From assembly GCF_003315795.1 (NCBI RefSeq), contig NZ_QMEY01000018.1, positions 62,001 to 126,000 of the forward strand: a stretch of 64,000 bases of DNA, written 5' to 3'. A program made the position numbers and the translations under genes. The DNA comes from Spongiactinospora rosea (lineage in GTDB: Bacteria; Actinomycetota; Actinomycetes; Streptosporangiales; Streptosporangiaceae). The notes under the pieces are model-generated. The model had not been told where the DNA came from, did no database searches, and was given only the letters and a program-made list of their open reading frames with translations. Position 1 is the stretch's first letter. Each line of letters begins with the position of its first letter. Shown in pieces: positions 23,679 to 31,988 of this stretch.

Positions 23679-25316
23679 TCAGCTCAGCAGTTGCTGCGCG
23701 CCCGCCGCGCCGCGCATCGGGGCGAGCGCGGTCAGGTCCACGTCGATCACGTACGGCCCGGCCGACTCGACCGAACGGGCGAACGCGCGCTCGAACCCGG
23801 CCACGTCGGCGACCCGCTCGCCGGGCACCCGCATCGCGGCGGCCAGCGCGGCGAAGTCGGGGGTGTGCAGGTCCACGTCGTTGCGCGCGCCCTCGAAGGT
23901 GGCCGACTGCACCTCGCGCAGCACGCCGTACCCGCCGTCGTTGAACACGCAGATCGTCAGCGGCGCACCGGCCTGCGCCACGGCGGCCAGTTCGCCGATG
24001 GACAGCATGATCCCGCCGTCGCCGTGGATCACCACGCCGCGCTCGCCGCTGCCGAGCACCGCGCCGAGCGCGAGCGGCAGGCCGGGGCCGATGGCGGCGG
24101 ACGTGGGGTTGAGCGAGGTCCGGGGGGTGAGGACGGGCAGCAGCCGGTCGCCCCAGCGGTAGGCGGGGACGGTCGCGTCGCGGACCACGACGCCGCCGCG
24201 CGGCAGCAGCCTGCGGATGGACTCCATGATCGCCCGATGGTCGGGGCCGATGGCGTCCAGCGCGGTCTCGCGGGCCCGGGTCGCGGCCTCGGCCGCCCGC
24301 GCGGTCCACTTGCGCTCGCCGTGCGGCTCGGCGTCCGCGAGCAGCGCGCGCAGCGTCTCGCGGGCGTCGCCGTGCAGGGTGACCGCCGGGGGATAGGTAC
24401 GCCCGAACGCGCTCGCCTCGGCGTCGGCGTGGATCAGCCGGGAGGTCAGGCGGAGCCGCCACTGGTCGGTCTGGTACATCTGGAAGCGGGTGCCGACCGC
24501 GAGGACGACGTCGGCGTCCTCGATGATGTCGCGCAGCGGCGGTACGGCGACCAGCGCGCCCAGGCACAGCGGGTGATCCTCGGGCAGCGCCCCCCGGCCC
24601 TGCACCGAGGTGACGACGGGCACGTCCAGAAGCTCGGCCAGGCGGCGCAGCTCCGGCCACGCCTCGGCGGCCAGCACGCCGCCGCCCGCCCAGATCAGCG
24701 GCCGTTCGGCGGAGGCGAGCAGGTCGGCCGCCGCGCGCACCCGATCTTCCGGCGGCGTGGCGCGCACGATGGGGTCGGGCGGGCGGACCGTCACGCCGGT
24801 CCGGGCGTACTGGAGGTCCACCGGGATCTCCACGGCGGCCGGCTGCGCGGGCGCCGAGCACGCCGTACGACCGGCCGCGATCACCGCCTCGGCCACGTCC
24901 TCCACCCGGCGCGGCGACCAGGTCTCCCTGGTGAGGGTGCGCAGCATCGCCCGCTGGGCGTCGGCCTCGTGCAGGTAGCCCCGGCGCTGGCCGTAGAAGC
25001 GGGTCTCGATCTGCCCGGTGATCAGCAGCACCCGCGAGCCCGCGAACGACGCCTCGAACAGCCCGCCCATCGCGTTGGCGGTGCCCGGCCCGGTGGAGGC
25101 GAGCGCCACGCCGAGCCCGCCGGTCACCCGGGAGTAGCCGTCGGCGGCGTGCACCGCGGCCTGCTCGTGCCGGACGTTGACGACCCTGATCCCGCCGTCG
25201 CGGCTGATCGCGTCCAGGATCGGCAGGTTGTGGATGCTGGCCACGGCGAAGACGTGCGTGACGCCGAGCGCGCGCAGTGCCTCGCAGACCAGGTCGCCCC
25301 CGGTGCGCTCGCTCAT
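23679..25316 (-). CDS. Thiamine diphosphate-dependent enzyme (acetolactate synthase/decarboxylase-like)
   Basis: 545 residues. The N-terminal PYR domain carries the catalytic Glu51 (VRHEQAAVHAADGYSR), a central Rossmann-like domain follows, and the C-terminal PP domain has the ThDP/Mg motif GDGGIMLSIGELAAVAQAGAPLTICVFNDGG (positions about 443-473). The family makes or breaks C-C bonds next to a carbonyl; which reaction cannot be told. It overlaps the aldehyde dehydrogenase gene (ATGA), so a 2-keto acid decarboxylase feeding an aldehyde to the dehydrogenase is a sensible pairing. Its stop lies about 40 nt before the padR promoter. Confidence 0.9.
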   Translation of the reverse strand: MSERTGGDLVCEALRALGVTHVFAVASIHNLPILDAISRDGGIRVVNVRHEQAAVHAADGYSRVTGGLGVALASTGPGTANAMGGLFEASFAGSRVLLITGQIETRFYGQRRGYLHEADAQRAMLRTLTRETWSPRRVEDVAEAVIAAGRTACSAPAQPAAVEIPVDLQYARTGVTVRPPDPIVRATPPEDRVRAAADLLASAERPLIWAGGGVLAAEAWPELRRLAELLDVPVVTSVQGRGALPEDHPLCLGALVAVPPLRDIIEDADVVLAVGTRFQMYQTDQWRLRLTSRLIHADAEASAFGRTYPPAVTLHGDARETLRALLADAEPHGERKWTARAAEAATRARETALDAIGPDHRAIMESIRRLLPRGGVVVRDATVPAYRWGDRLLPVLTPRTSLNPTSAAIGPGLPLALGAVLGSGERGVVIHGDGGIMLSIGELAAVAQAGAPLTICVFNDGGYGVLREVQSATFEGARNDVDLHTPDFAALAAAMRVPGERVADVAGFERAFARSVESAGPYVIDVDLTALAPMRGAAGAQQLLS

Positions 25317-26746
25317 CGGGCCGCTCCCTCACGCCGCTGGACGGACTTCAGCTCGGTGAACTCGGCGATGCCGTGCGCGCCCAGCTCCCGCCCGTGCCCG
25401 GACTGCTTGTACCCGCCGAAGGGGGCCAGCCCGTTGAACGGCGCTCCGTTCACCGCCACGCTGCCCGCCTCCAGCCGCGCGGCCACCGCCAGCGCGTGCT
25501 CCTCGTCGGCCGACCACACGGCGGCGGCCAGGCCGTAGTCGGTGCCGTTGGCGATGTCCACGGCGTCGGTCTCGTCCACGTACGGGATGACGGCCAGCAG
25601 CGGCCCGAACACCTCCTGCCGGGCCAGCGGGATGCGCGGATCGGTGACCGTGAACGCCGCCGGTCCGGCGAAGAAGCCGGTGCGCGGCAGCTCGCTCTGC
25701 GGATGCGCCCAGATCGTCCTGGCCCCGTCAACGGGCGCGCGTTCCAGGTGGTCGTTGACCCGCTGCTGCTGCCCGGCGCTGGCCAGCGGGCCGACGTCGG
25801 CATCCGGGTCGTGCGGCATGCCCACGCGGTAGCCCGCCATCGCCTCGGCGACCAGCGTCTCGGCCTCGGCCAGTTTCTGGAAGGGGACCAGCAGGCGGGT
25901 CAGGGCGGTGCAGGTCTGCCCGGAGTTGATCATCACGGTGCGGACGCTGCCCGCCACGGCGGCGGCGAGGTCGCCGTCCGGCAGCACGACCGACGCGGAC
26001 TTGCCGCCGAGTTCCAGCGCCACCCGCTTGACGCCGGGGGCGGCCAGCTTGGCGACCCGGCGTCCGGCCCTGGTGGAGCCGGTCAGCGACACCATCGCGG
26101 TGCCAGGGTGGCCGACCAGGTACTCGCCGACGTTCATGCCGTTGCCCAGCACCAGGTTGAACGCCCCGGCGGGCGCGCCCGCCGCGTGGATCGCCTCGGC
26201 CAGCACGAACGCGTCCAGCGGGGTGATCTCACTCGGCTTCAGCACCACCGGGCACCCGGCGGCCAGCGCCGGGCCGACCTTGGCCACGGTCTGGAGCAGC
26301 GGGAAGTTCCACGGGGTGATCGCGGCCACCACGCCGACCGGCTCCCGGAAGACGGTGGAGTGCCCGATCCGCGAGGTGAACTCGACCTCCGGCAGGGCGG
26401 CGGCCGTGTTGCGCAGCGTGGCCACGGCGGTCCGCACCTGGTAGCCCTCGCAGTGCTTGCGCGGCATGCCCATCTCCCTGGAGATCAGCCCGGCCAGGTC
26501 GGCGGCCCGGTGCTCCAGCTCGTCGGCGATCCGCGTGAGCAGCGCGGCCCGCGCCGCGGGCTCCATCGAGCGCAGCGCGGGCCGGGCCGCGGTCGCGGCG
26601 TCCACGGCCGCGTCCACGTCCTCGGCGGCCGATTCCCTGACGGTCGCGACGCAGTGACCGGTGCTGGGGTCCAGGACGGCGATGACGTCCTCGCCCCTGC
26701 TCTCGGTCCAGCGTCCGCCGATGTACGTGTCCGCACGGTGGTCCAT
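25313..26746 (-). CDS. NAD(P)-dependent aldehyde dehydrogenase
   Basis: 477 residues from ATG 26746 (GGAG at good spacing); a GTG at 26761 is the alternative. The family residues are present: oxyanion Asn in TPWNFPLL, nucleotide-binding KPSEITP and SLTGSTRAGRRV, general base Glu in ALELGGKSASVV, and catalytic Cys in MINSGQTCTAL. It oxidises an aldehyde to an acid. It lies between the PucR gene and the ThDP enzyme on the same strand, so it is probably expressed with both or under PucR control. Confidence 0.93.
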   Translation of the reverse strand: MDHRADTYIGGRWTESRGEDVIAVLDPSTGHCVATVRESAAEDVDAAVDAATAARPALRSMEPAARAALLTRIADELEHRAADLAGLISREMGMPRKHCEGYQVRTAVATLRNTAAALPEVEFTSRIGHSTVFREPVGVVAAITPWNFPLLQTVAKVGPALAAGCPVVLKPSEITPLDAFVLAEAIHAAGAPAGAFNLVLGNGMNVGEYLVGHPGTAMVSLTGSTRAGRRVAKLAAPGVKRVALELGGKSASVVLPDGDLAAAVAGSVRTVMINSGQTCTALTRLLVPFQKLAEAETLVAEAMAGYRVGMPHDPDADVGPLASAGQQQRVNDHLERAPVDGARTIWAHPQSELPRTGFFAGPAAFTVTDPRIPLARQEVFGPLLAVIPYVDETDAVDIANGTDYGLAAAVWSADEEHALAVAARLEAGSVAVNGAPFNGLAPFGGYKQSGHGRELGAHGIAEFTELKSVQRREGAAR

Positions 26747-26877
26747 GTACGCTCCGCTCACGTCCTGGCGATCGGCTCGAAGCCTAAGCCGATTCCGCGC
26801 GGACCTGATGAGGGTGGGAGACCAAAGAATCGGCGGGCGGCTTATGGCCCCATCACAGCCGGATCACGAACGCCGCG

Positions 26878-28110
26878 TCAACCGAACAGGCGGGCGCGCA
26901 GGTCCGTGCGGCCCTCCTCCTGGTCGCGGCGCATCTCCACCGCGTCGTAGGCCATCAGCGCCACCCCGAGGTCCCCGATGTCGGCGATCCGGCGCATGTC
27001 CCGGCCGGTCAGCGTGGCGATCTGGCGCAGCCGGTAGGCCACGGTGTTGGGGTGGACGACCAGCTCTTCCGCGGTCCGCTGGAGCGCCATGTCACACGCG
27101 ATGTAGGCGCGCAGGGTGTCCAGCAGGTGCGGCTTCTCGGTCAGCGCGCCGATGCGGGTGTCGATGATCCGCCGCGACACCCAGCGGTTGTGCGCGAGCA
27201 GCACTTCCAGGATGACGTCGGTGCACTTGGTCACCTGGCCGCGCTGCCCCCGGTACATGCCGATCTCCAGTGCCGACAGGGCCTGGCGGCAACTGTGCCC
27301 GGAGGCGGCCAGCGACTCCCCGGGCTCGCCGGAGGACACGAACAGTGACCGGCCCAGGTCGTCTTCGAGCATCCGGGTGAGGAGTTCGACGATGCCGGGG
27401 CCCTCCCGGTTGGTCGGCACCAGGGCGAGCAGCAGGCCGTTGCGGTCGCGGATCAGCGCCTCGCGGCGCGGGTCGTGCCGGCCGAGCACCTCCAGGAAGC
27501 GCCGGCGCACCCGGGCCCACTGCTGCGGGCTGGGCAGCGGCTCGTGGCAGGCGGCCACCGCGCGGAACGGCTGGTGCGGGTTGATGTTGAGCACCCTGGC
27601 GTGGTTGTTGACCGTGCTGGCGTCCATCGGCGGCCCGGCGACCAGGCAGCTCAGCAGGTCGGTGCCGACCCGCGAATGCCAGCTCGACAGCTCGCCGTAG
27701 GTGGTGCTGAAGGACTCCAGCTCGTGCGTGCACAGCTCGTCGAACAGCTCGGCGATGGCGGCGAGGGCGCTCCTGACCTCGTCCCGGCCGATCGACGGAT
27801 CGGCGAGCAGGTGGTCGGTGATGACGCGTTCGAGCGAGCGCAGCCACTCCACGGCCTCGGCGACGGACTTGCCCTGCAGCGCGACCCGCGCGCCGCGCCC
27901 GATGTGGACGTCGTCGTCGAACCGCTCGCCGGTCAGCGCCACGGCGCAGTGCCCGACGATCCGTACGGCGGTCTCGAAGGTCTCCATCGGCGCCTGCCGG
28001 TCGGCCGAATCGGCGGCGGAGACATACTGACGGACGAACTCGTTGGCGATGTGAGTAGAGGCGGCCTTCAGACGGGAGGCCACGGCGGTCAGGGCGGCTG
28101 ATGTTGGCAT
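26878..28110 (-). CDS. PucR family transcriptional regulator
   Basis: 410 residues from ATG 28110 (GGAGAG 6 nt upstream). The C-terminal 60 residues form the PucR helix-turn-helix (LLDTLRAYIACDMALQRTAEELVVHPNTVAYRLRQIATLTGRD), the best-conserved part of the family. The N-terminal part has the RsbRD/CdaR-type helical sensor region, and the middle a GGDEF-like degenerate domain. PucR proteins often activate catabolic operons for purines, amino acids or polyamines. The gene is divergent from the ABC-transporter operon at 28344 and upstream of the aldehyde dehydrogenase, so both are candidate targets. Confidence 0.9.
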   Translation of the reverse strand: MPTSAALTAVASRLKAASTHIANEFVRQYVSAADSADRQAPMETFETAVRIVGHCAVALTGERFDDDVHIGRGARVALQGKSVAEAVEWLRSLERVITDHLLADPSIGRDEVRSALAAIAELFDELCTHELESFSTTYGELSSWHSRVGTDLLSCLVAGPPMDASTVNNHARVLNINPHQPFRAVAACHEPLPSPQQWARVRRRFLEVLGRHDPRREALIRDRNGLLLALVPTNREGPGIVELLTRMLEDDLGRSLFVSSGEPGESLAASGHSCRQALSALEIGMYRGQRGQVTKCTDVILEVLLAHNRWVSRRIIDTRIGALTEKPHLLDTLRAYIACDMALQRTAEELVVHPNTVAYRLRQIATLTGRDMRRIADIGDLGVALMAYDAVEMRRDQEEGRTDLRARLFG

Positions 28111-28151
28111 TTCACTCTCCAGACCCCAGACCGCGACGAATATCACGCCTG

Positions 28152-28202
28152 TCACACAGCGTCAAGGTTCGCTACGTTGGCGGGGACTGTGTGAGCGACA
28201 CA
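28152..28202. promoter_or_regulatory. Inverted repeats between pucR and the ABC operon
   Basis: TCACACAG (28152-28159) and CTGTGTGA (28187-28194) are perfect inverted repeats, and TGTGT (28188-28192) with ACACA (28198-28202) makes a second, overlapping dyad. They lie in the 233-bp divergent intergenic region, where a PucR site is expected. No convincing -10/-35 pair was found for the ABC operon. Confidence 0.45.
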
Positions 28203-28343
28203 TGGGGGCCCGGACACCTTTGTGACCGGGTCCTCATGACACCGCACGCGCAGTGAACGTTGACTGTCCCCACTGCCAATCCCCGTCAACCAACCTCGAA
28301 ATCAACGCCCCGACCGACGACCCCACGGGAGGGAAGGTGAGCG

Positions 28344-29258
28344 ATGGCGACGCGCTCGACGGCGACGCTACGACCGCCGCCCGGTGATGACGAGGGCGAA
28401 GGACCCGCCGTGCCCGGCGAACGTCCCCGCCCCTTCCTGCGACGACCGCGGTTCGCCACGGTGGCGCTGGCACTGCCGGTGGCCTTCATGGTCCTGGTGT
28501 ACGCCTACCCGGTCGGCGCCATGCTGCTCAAGAGCGTCACCGAGCCGGAGTTCGGCTTCGGCAACTTCGGCCGGGCGGTGTCGGACGCCACCACCTGGCA
28601 CGCGCTCGGCGTGACCGTCCGGATGTCGGCCGAGGTCGCCGTGCTGACGGTGCTTCTCGGCTTCCCCGTGGCGTACGTGCTCGCCCGGGTGACCGCCAGG
28701 GCGGCGCGCATCCTGTCGGTGCTGGTGGTGATCCCGTTCTGGACGAGCGTCCTGGTCCGGTCCTTCGCCTGGATCGTGCTGCTGGGCGACGGCGGCGTGG
28801 TGCCGCGGCTGCTGTCGCCGTTCACCGGCGACACCGCGGGCCTGCTGTACTCCGAGGCCGCCGTGGTCATCGCCCTCACGCACATCCTGCTGCCCTTCCC
28901 GATCCTGATCATCAAGGGCACGCTCGACCAGATCGACGACTCCCTCGTACGGGCCGCCCGCACCCTCGGCGCGGGCCCGGTGCGCGCGTTCCTGCGCGTC
29001 TACCTGCCGCTGGCGTTCCCCGCGATCGTCAGCAGCGGCATGCTCGTGTTCGTCATCGGCCTGGGCTTCTACGTGACGCCCGCGCTGGTCGGCGGACCCA
29101 AGGAGAGCACGATCGCGGTCGTCATCGCGCAGAGCGTCCAGGTGACCTTCGACTGGGGGCTCGCGGCGGCGCTCGCCACCATGCTGCTGGTCGTCGCGGT
29201 GGCGCTCACCGTGATCGTCAGGAGGCTCACCAAGGTGAAGGGGCTGGTGTCGCTGTGA
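28344..29258 (+). CDS. ABC transporter permease, spermidine/putrescine type (PotB-like)
   Basis: 304 residues with a charged cytoplasmic N-terminus and six hydrophobic segments. The EAA-type loop that contacts the ATPase is present near residue 200 (DDSLVRAARTLGAGPVRAFLRVYLPLAFPAI). ATG 28344 follows GGGAGGGAAGG. It is the first gene of an eight-gene plus-strand operon: two permeases, ATPase, three CoA-metabolism enzymes, binding protein and an SDR. Importers of this subfamily carry polyamines, but also other cationic or amino-carboxylate compounds, so the substrate is open. Confidence 0.92.
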   Translation: MATRSTATLRPPPGDDEGEGPAVPGERPRPFLRRPRFATVALALPVAFMVLVYAYPVGAMLLKSVTEPEFGFGNFGRAVSDATTWHALGVTVRMSAEVAVLTVLLGFPVAYVLARVTARAARILSVLVVIPFWTSVLVRSFAWIVLLGDGGVVPRLLSPFTGDTAGLLYSEAAVVIALTHILLPFPILIIKGTLDQIDDSLVRAARTLGAGPVRAFLRVYLPLAFPAIVSSGMLVFVIGLGFYVTPALVGGPKESTIAVVIAQSVQVTFDWGLAAALATMLLVVAVALTVIVRRLTKVKGLVSL

Positions 29259-30121
29259 CCGCCACCGCCCGCGACCGGGTCATCGAACGCAAGATCCGCA
29301 CCCGGCCCGACCGGCTGCCCGCCGGTCCGCTGGAACGGGTGCTGCGCTGGACGCTGCGCGTCGTGGTCGCGCTGGTGTTCGCGTTCCTGGTCATCCCGAT
29401 CCTGATCGTGGTGATCGAGTCCTTCAACAGCGTGGACTACCTGACCTTCCCGCTGGAGGGCTGGTCGCTGGTCCACTACGAGCGCTTCTTCAGCGACCCC
29501 GCGTGGATCGACGCCACCCTGCAGAGCGCCAAGATCGCGGTGCTCGCGGCGGTCATCGCGACCGTCGTCGGCACGTTCGGCGCGTGGGGCATGGCCCGCA
29601 CCCCCGGGCGCGGCGCCGGGTTCGCCTTCGCGCTGATGTACTCGCCGATCGTCGTCCCGATCATCGTGCTGGCGATGGGCTTCTACTTCGTCTTCGCCGA
29701 CCTGCGGCTGGTGGGCGACTGGGTGGCCATCTCGGTGGCGTACTCGGTGATGGGCGTGCCGTACGTCCTGACCTCGGTGTCCAGCGCGCTCCAGCAGCTC
29801 GACCCGGAACTGGAGAACGCCGCCCGCACGCTCGGCGCGCGGATGCGGCAGACGCTGGCGCGGATCACCCTGCCGCAGCTCACCTCGGCCATCTCGGCGG
29901 GCGCGCTGTTCGCCTTCGTCATCGCCTTCGACGAGGCGGTGATCATCCTGTTCGTGGCCGGAAGCGACTCGGTGACGCTCGCGCGCAGGCTGTGGGACAG
30001 CGTCCGCTACGACCTGACGCCCACACTCGCGGTGGCGGGGACCGTGCTCATCGTCGTCTGTGTCGGCCTGTTCCTGATCACCGAGCTGATCAAGGCCCTG
30101 CGGGAAAGGAGGCGTTCGTGA
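29255..30121 (+). CDS. ABC transporter permease, PotC-like
   Basis: 288 residues starting at GTG 29255, overlapping the first permease stop by 4 nt. It has six membrane segments; the EAA loop is ELENAARTLGARMRQTLARITLPQLTSAI (about residues 185-213). It pairs with the PotB-like permease to form the transmembrane channel of the importer. Its stop overlaps the GTG of the ATPase gene, so the stoichiometric subunits are translationally coupled. Confidence 0.92.
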   Translation: MTATARDRVIERKIRTRPDRLPAGPLERVLRWTLRVVVALVFAFLVIPILIVVIESFNSVDYLTFPLEGWSLVHYERFFSDPAWIDATLQSAKIAVLAAVIATVVGTFGAWGMARTPGRGAGFAFALMYSPIVVPIIVLAMGFYFVFADLRLVGDWVAISVAYSVMGVPYVLTSVSSALQQLDPELENAARTLGARMRQTLARITLPQLTSAISAGALFAFVIAFDEAVIILFVAGSDSVTLARRLWDSVRYDLTPTLAVAGTVLIVVCVGLFLITELIKALRERRRS

Positions 30122-31200
30122 CCGACCAGGTCGTCTTCGCCGGCATCTGCAAGCGGTACGGGACGTTCTCGGCCGTCCGCGACCTCAACCTCGGCATCAA
30201 GGAGGGCGAGTTCCTGACCCTGCTCGGTCCCAGCGGGTCGGGCAAGACCACCACGCTGCGGATGCTCGCCGGCCTGGAGGCCGCGACCTCGGGGGACATC
30301 CTGCTCGCCGGTCGCCGGGTCACCGACGAGGTGCCGGAGAAGCGCAACATCGGGCTGGTGTTCCAGAACTACGCGCTGTTCCCGCACATGACCGTGGGCC
30401 AAAACGTCGCCTTCCCGCTCCAGATGCGGCGCAGGAAGCGGCCCGACATCGCCCGCGAGGTCGATCGGGTGCTGGAGATGACGCAGCTCGGGCCGTACAA
30501 GGACCGCTACCCCCGGCAGCTCTCCGGCGGCCAGCAACAGCGCGTCGCGCTGGCCCGCGCGTTCGTGTTCGACCCGAGCGTGCTGCTGATGGACGAACCG
30601 CTCGGCGCGCTGGACCGCAACCTGCGCGACCACATGCGCCTGGAACTCAAGTCGCTGCAAGAACGCATCGGCGCGACCGTCATGTACGTCACCCACGACC
30701 AGGACGAGGCCCTGGCCCTGTCCGACCGCATCGGCGTCATGCACCAGGGCGTGCTCCAGCAGACCGCGCCCCCCGGCGAGATCTACGAACGCCCGGTCAA
30801 TTCCTTCGTCGCCAAGTTCCTCGGCCAGTCGGTGTGCCTGCCCGCCAAGCGGCTGGAGCGCGGCAAGCGGAGCGTGCTGTCGGTCGAGGGGCTGGACGGG
30901 CGCATCCTGGTGGACGCCGAGAACGACACCTGCCCGGACGCCACGGGCGACTTCATGATCCGGCCGGAGCGGTTCACGCTGGCCGCCGAACGGCCCGACA
31001 CCGCCGACGTCAACGCGATCAGGTGCAAGGTCGAGACCGCCGTCTACCTCGGCGCGCAGGTCGAGGTCCACCTGCGGGCGGGCGCGGGCGCCCAGGTGCA
31101 GGTCGCCGTGCCCGCCGCCAACGCGGGCGACCTCGCGGCGGGCTCCGGGCACTGGCTCACCTTCCGCCCGTCCGACGGCCTTTACCTGAGAGGTGTGTAG
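30118..31200 (+). CDS. ABC transporter ATP-binding protein, PotA-like
   Basis: 360 residues from GTG 30118, with GGAAAGGAGG upstream; longer open frame upstream is spurious. Walker A GPSGSGKTT, Q-loop FQNYALFPH, signature LSGGQQQR, Walker B VLLMDEP and the switch His in YVTHDQDEA are all intact. A C-terminal TOBE-type regulatory domain (about 280-360) is present, as in PotA. It energises the importer formed with the two permeases and the lipoprotein encoded at 35333-36484. Confidence 0.94.
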   Translation: MTDQVVFAGICKRYGTFSAVRDLNLGIKEGEFLTLLGPSGSGKTTTLRMLAGLEAATSGDILLAGRRVTDEVPEKRNIGLVFQNYALFPHMTVGQNVAFPLQMRRRKRPDIAREVDRVLEMTQLGPYKDRYPRQLSGGQQQRVALARAFVFDPSVLLMDEPLGALDRNLRDHMRLELKSLQERIGATVMYVTHDQDEALALSDRIGVMHQGVLQQTAPPGEIYERPVNSFVAKFLGQSVCLPAKRLERGKRSVLSVEGLDGRILVDAENDTCPDATGDFMIRPERFTLAAERPDTADVNAIRCKVETAVYLGAQVEVHLRAGAGAQVQVAVPAANAGDLAAGSGHWLTFRPSDGLYLRGV

Positions 31201-31988
31201 TGGAGATCAGCGGGCTGAACAGCCTGACCTGGCGGATGGACGGCGCGGTCGGGGTGCTCACCCTGAACAAGCCGGAACGGCTGAACGCCATCGCCAACCG
31301 GGACATCGACGAACTCGACCGGGTGGTCATGCTGGCCGGTCGCGACCCCGGCGTACGGGCCATGGTGATCACCGGCGCCGGGCGCGGGTTCTGCTCGGGG
31401 GCCGACGTCAAGGAGTGGCACGCCCGTTCCGACCGCGACGAGGAGTCCTGGCCGGCCAAGATGCACCGGGTCATCACCCGGCTGTACTGGCTGCCCAAGC
31501 CGGTCATCGCGGCGGTCAACGGCGTCGCCGTGGGCGGCGGCTGCGACCTCGCGCTCACCGCCGACATGCGGTTCGCCTCGACCACCGCGCGGTTCGGCGA
31601 GGTGTACGCCCAGCGCGGCATCTGCCCCGACGCGGGCGGCTCCTACCTGCTGCCGCGCCTGGTCGGCGAGGCCAGGGCCGCCGAGCTGATCTACACCGGC
31701 CGGATCGTGGACGCCGCCGAGGCGCTGCGGATCGGCCTGGTCAGCGAGGTCGTCGAGCCGGAGGCGCTGCTGGACCGGGCGATGGAGCAGGCGCGGATCT
31801 TCGCCGCCGGGCCGACCATCGCGATCGGCGAGGCCAAGCTGAACATCCGCAGGGGCCACTCCATCGGCATCGAGGAGGCGCTGCGGGGTGAACTGCGGGC
31901 TGGTCACCGCTGCGCGCAGACCGAGGACATGGCCGAAGGACTCAAGGCGGCGATCGACAAGCGCGCGCCCGTCTTCGTGGGGCGCTGA
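31200..31988 (+). CDS. Enoyl-CoA hydratase/isomerase family protein
   Basis: 262 residues from GTG 31200, which shares its G with the ATPase stop. The crotonase fold is clear: TLNKPERLNAI near the N-terminus, oxyanion-hole segments GAGRGFCSGADVKEW and NGVAVGGGCDLALTADMRFA, and the acidic residue region FGEVYAQRGICPDAGGSY. It probably hydrates or isomerises an unsaturated CoA thioester. It shares one base with the downstream ligase gene, so it is made together with it. The C-terminus is normal for the family. Confidence 0.92.
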   Translation: MEISGLNSLTWRMDGAVGVLTLNKPERLNAIANRDIDELDRVVMLAGRDPGVRAMVITGAGRGFCSGADVKEWHARSDRDEESWPAKMHRVITRLYWLPKPVIAAVNGVAVGGGCDLALTADMRFASTTARFGEVYAQRGICPDAGGSYLLPRLVGEARAAELIYTGRIVDAAEALRIGLVSEVVEPEALLDRAMEQARIFAAGPTIAIGEAKLNIRRGHSIGIEEALRGELRAGHRCAQTEDMAEGLKAAIDKRAPVFVGR

